A stretch of DNA of 6,905 nt from Bifidobacterium breve. GTDB lineage: Bacteria > Actinomycetota > Actinomycetes > Nanopelagicales > Nanopelagicaceae. Below, piece after piece: positions 4,774 through 6,905 of this stretch. Location: positions 1 through 6,905 of the forward strand of contig CAMBOZ010000064.1 in the NCBI GenBank assembly GCA_945869505.1, in the 5' to 3' direction. A model generated the notes under the pieces. That model had not been told where the DNA came from. It saw only the letters and a list, made by a program, of their open reading frames with translations, and did not search any database. The translations under genes and the position numbers were made by a program. Every line of letters begins with the position of its first letter. Positions within the stretch are counted from its first letter, which is position 1.

Positions 4774-6905
4774 ATGGCCAGCCTTGATTCCAAATTAGTA
4801 AATGTCGTAGGCGACCGCACGGCCAAAGTACTGGATTCGACTTTTGGATATAAAACAATTGCCGATTTGATCCATCATTACCCACGCAGATACTTGGTTC
4901 GTGGCGAACTCAGTGATATCGCAGAACTTAAAGAAGGCGATGAAGTAACAGTACTTGCCGAGATCTTTAGCTCCTCTAGTCGTAAATTGCATGCTCGTAA
5001 GGGGAGCATTCTTGAAGTAATTGTTACCGATGGTAGCGCCAAGATGTCACTCACATTCTTTAACCAAGCTTGGCGTGAAAAAGATTTACGAGTTGGCAGA
5101 CAAGGACTTTTTGCTGGCAAAGTCGGCGTCTTTAATGGAAAACGCCAATTGGCACATCCAGATTACGAAATGATCCCAGATGGAAATGACGTTGATTCAG
5201 CAGTAGCCGAATTCGCAGGCAAATACCTTCCGATGTATCCAGCAAGTTCCAAGATGCCATCATGGAAAATTGCGCAGTGCATTAATTTATCCATCGGCGC
5301 TCTTGATGAAATCGCAGATTTCATGCCTGAACAAATCTTGACCTCCAGGGGATATCCATCTCTGCAGCAGGCGATTGTGCAAATTCATAATCCGGTAGAC
5401 CTCGATAGCGCTGAAAAATCGCGAGCCCGAATAACTTTCGATGAAGCGCTCTTAATGCAGTTGTTACTTCTTGAGCGAAGGGCTGAACTTCGGGCGCTAA
5501 AGGCGGTCGCGCGACGACCAAAAAGCTCAGGCATTCTCACCGCATTTGATTCCTCTCTTCCATGGCAGTTAACTGCTGGACAAGTGCAAGTAAGTGCAGA
5601 GATTGAAAGCGATTTGGCCGCCCCATATCCAATGCATCGATTGCTACAAGGCGAAGTTGGTTCAGGTAAAACTGTGGTTGCGCTACGTGCGATGTTGGCG
5701 GTAATCGACAGTGGGGGACAGGCAGCGCTGCTAGCGCCAACTGAAGTCCTAGCTGCACAACATTTACGAACAATCGAAAAATTGCTCGGACCATTGGCGC
5801 AAGGCGGAATGCTTGGAGCGATTGAAAATGCAACCAAAATAACGTTGCTGACCGGCTCACAAAGTACCGCGGCGCGAAAGGAAGCGCTGGCTCTGGCCGC
5901 ATCTGGCGATGCCGGAATTGTTATTGGCACTCACGCGCTATTGAGTGAATCTGTCACATTTAAAGATTTGGGTTTAATTGTTGTTGATGAGCAACATCGC
6001 TTTGGTGTCGAACAACGAGATGCCCTGAAAGCAAAAGCAATTAACCCGCCACATTTATTGGTTATGACTGCAACGCCAATTCCAAGAACTGTAGCAATGA
6101 CGGTATTTGGTGATCTGGATGTTTCAACTTTGCGCGAACTTCCACTTGGGCGCCAACCGATCACAACCCATCTAGTTCCTACAATCGAGAAACCATCTTT
6201 CCTAGATCGCGCTTGGGAGCGGATTCGCGAAGAAGTTTCTCTCGGACATCAGGCCTACATAGTCGCGCCACGAATATCTGCTGGAACATCAGAGGATGCC
6301 GATTTAGATTTTCTCTACGGGGAGTCTTCACCAGATATTGCATCGGTGGAAGAGTTGGGGCCAAAGTTGCAATCTGGTCCACTAAATGGCCTGCGGATCG
6401 CGCCATTACATGGTCGCCAGAGCAGCGAACTCAAGAGCGCGACAATGCAGGCATTTGCGCAAGGTGAAATTGATGTCTTGATTTCAACGACGGTGATTGA
6501 AGTTGGCGTAGATGTTGCAAATGCAACGGTAATGGTGATCATGGATTCAGATCGTTTTGGCGTTTCACAACTTCACCAGTTACGCGGTCGCGTTGGCCGT
6601 GGAACTTCACCCGGGTTATGTTTATTGGTAACAAATGCTGACGCTGAAAGTCCGGCGCGAGAAAGGCTAGACGCCGTCTCTAAAACACAAGATGGTTTCG
6701 AACTCTCCAGAATTGATCTAGAGCAACGGCGTGAAGGCGATGTGCTTGGCGCATCTCAATCAGGTTCAAGATCGCATTTGCGCTTGCTGCGAGTTCTACG
6801 TGATGAAGCGTTGATTGAAAGTGCTCGAGAAAGTGCCGCAGAACTATTGGCGCAAGATCCTTCCTTATCTAGTTATCCTTTGCTCAAAGAAGAGCTGAGA
6901 AAATT
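4774..6905 (+). CDS. recG: ATP-dependent DNA helicase RecG (3' partial)
   Basis: RecG is a superfamily 2 translocase that remodels stalled replication forks and branched recombination intermediates. 710 codons are visible with no stop; actinobacterial RecG is usually a little longer, so only the extreme C terminus is missing. The N-terminal wedge/OB part contains YPRRYLV (36-42) and LTFFNQAW (93-100). Helicase motifs follow: Q-motif region LTAGQ (266-270, where LTxAQ is common), Walker A GEVGSGKT (293-300), DEQH (405-408), TATPIPRT (432-439), STTVIEVGVDV (571-581) and QLRGRVGRG (602-610). The RecG-specific C-terminal segment DGFELSRIDLEQRREGD...LG..QSG (from about 640) is present. ATG 4774 is the only sensible start because an in-frame TAA lies at 4741-4743 with no other usual start codon between. 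It diverges from rpmB; the downstream partner is outside the window. Confidence 0.96.
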   Translation, partial: MASLDSKLVNVVGDRTAKVLDSTFGYKTIADLIHHYPRRYLVRGELSDIAELKEGDEVTVLAEIFSSSSRKLHARKGSILEVIVTDGSAKMSLTFFNQAWREKDLRVGRQGLFAGKVGVFNGKRQLAHPDYEMIPDGNDVDSAVAEFAGKYLPMYPASSKMPSWKIAQCINLSIGALDEIADFMPEQILTSRGYPSLQQAIVQIHNPVDLDSAEKSRARITFDEALLMQLLLLERRAELRALKAVARRPKSSGILTAFDSSLPWQLTAGQVQVSAEIESDLAAPYPMHRLLQGEVGSGKTVVALRAMLAVIDSGGQAALLAPTEVLAAQHLRTIEKLLGPLAQGGMLGAIENATKITLLTGSQSTAARKEALALAASGDAGIVIGTHALLSESVTFKDLGLIVVDEQHRFGVEQRDALKAKAINPPHLLVMTATPIPRTVAMTVFGDLDVSTLRELPLGRQPITTHLVPTIEKPSFLDRAWERIREEVSLGHQAYIVAPRISAGTSEDADLDFLYGESSPDIASVEELGPKLQSGPLNGLRIAPLHGRQSSELKSATMQAFAQGEIDVLISTTVIEVGVDVANATVMVIMDSDRFGVSQLHQLRGRVGRGTSPGLCLLVTNADAESPARERLDAVSKTQDGFELSRIDLEQRREGDVLGASQSGSRSHLRLLRVLRDEALIESARESAAELLAQDPSLSSYPLLKEELRK

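Noticed and set aside
4682..4885. 67-residue minus-strand frame spanning the rpmB-recG gap
   Set aside because: Most of it is antisense to the recG N terminus, and the composition is not protein-like. It does not resemble the DAK-domain gene often found here.
5385..5930. 181-residue open frame on the minus strand
   Set aside because: It lies wholly inside recG, whose helicase motifs are intact across it. The translation is rich in Ser, Ala and Arg with no recognisable domain; it is a shadow frame.

Overview
The window reads as a compact chromosomal core-gene region from a small-genome actinobacterium. The gene order, HU with a lysine-rich tail, then plsC-gpsA-ddl, a stand-alone Lrp/AsnC RAM-domain protein, thiL, rpmB and recG, is a shortened form of the hup...gpsA-ddl...thiL...recG neighbourhood of mycobacteria and streptomycetes. 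Base composition looks near or slightly under 50% GC by eye, and intergenic gaps are tiny. Together these point to a streamlined aquatic lineage such as Nanopelagicales (acI) or a relative. The placement is an inference from order, protein motifs and composition; no database search was made.

Layout, left to right. (1) Positions 1-252 hold the 3' end of an HU-type nucleoid protein gene with a long Lys/Ala/Pro tail, closed by a clear intrinsic terminator (291-325). (2) A plus-strand operon of plsC, gpsA and ddl (344-3208) has a 22-bp gap and then an ATGA overlap. It supplies glycerol-3-phosphate, acylates phospholipid precursors and makes D-Ala-D-Ala. It probably starts from a leaderless promoter just after the terminator. 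(3) A minus-strand stand-alone RAM-domain gene (3205-3438) converges on ddl with overlapping stops. (4) thiL (3516-4448, plus) diverges from it across 77 bp and again looks leaderless. (5) rpmB (4445-4630, minus; zinc-type L28) converges on thiL with overlapping stops in CTAG, starts at GTG and has the best Shine-Dalgarno in the window. (6) After a 143-bp divergent intergenic region, recG (4774-6905, plus) runs off the right edge with only its extreme C terminus missing.

All genes are housekeeping. No mobile element, CRISPR array, tRNA, rRNA, toxin-antitoxin or defence gene was seen, and I found no undescribed multi-gene system. The points worth a second look concern gene-edge architecture: leaderless starts, two shared-stop convergent junctions with no space for terminators, an inverted repeat around a candidate rpmB promoter, apparent loss of genes usually found in this cluster, and a codon-uniform, internally repeated HU tail.
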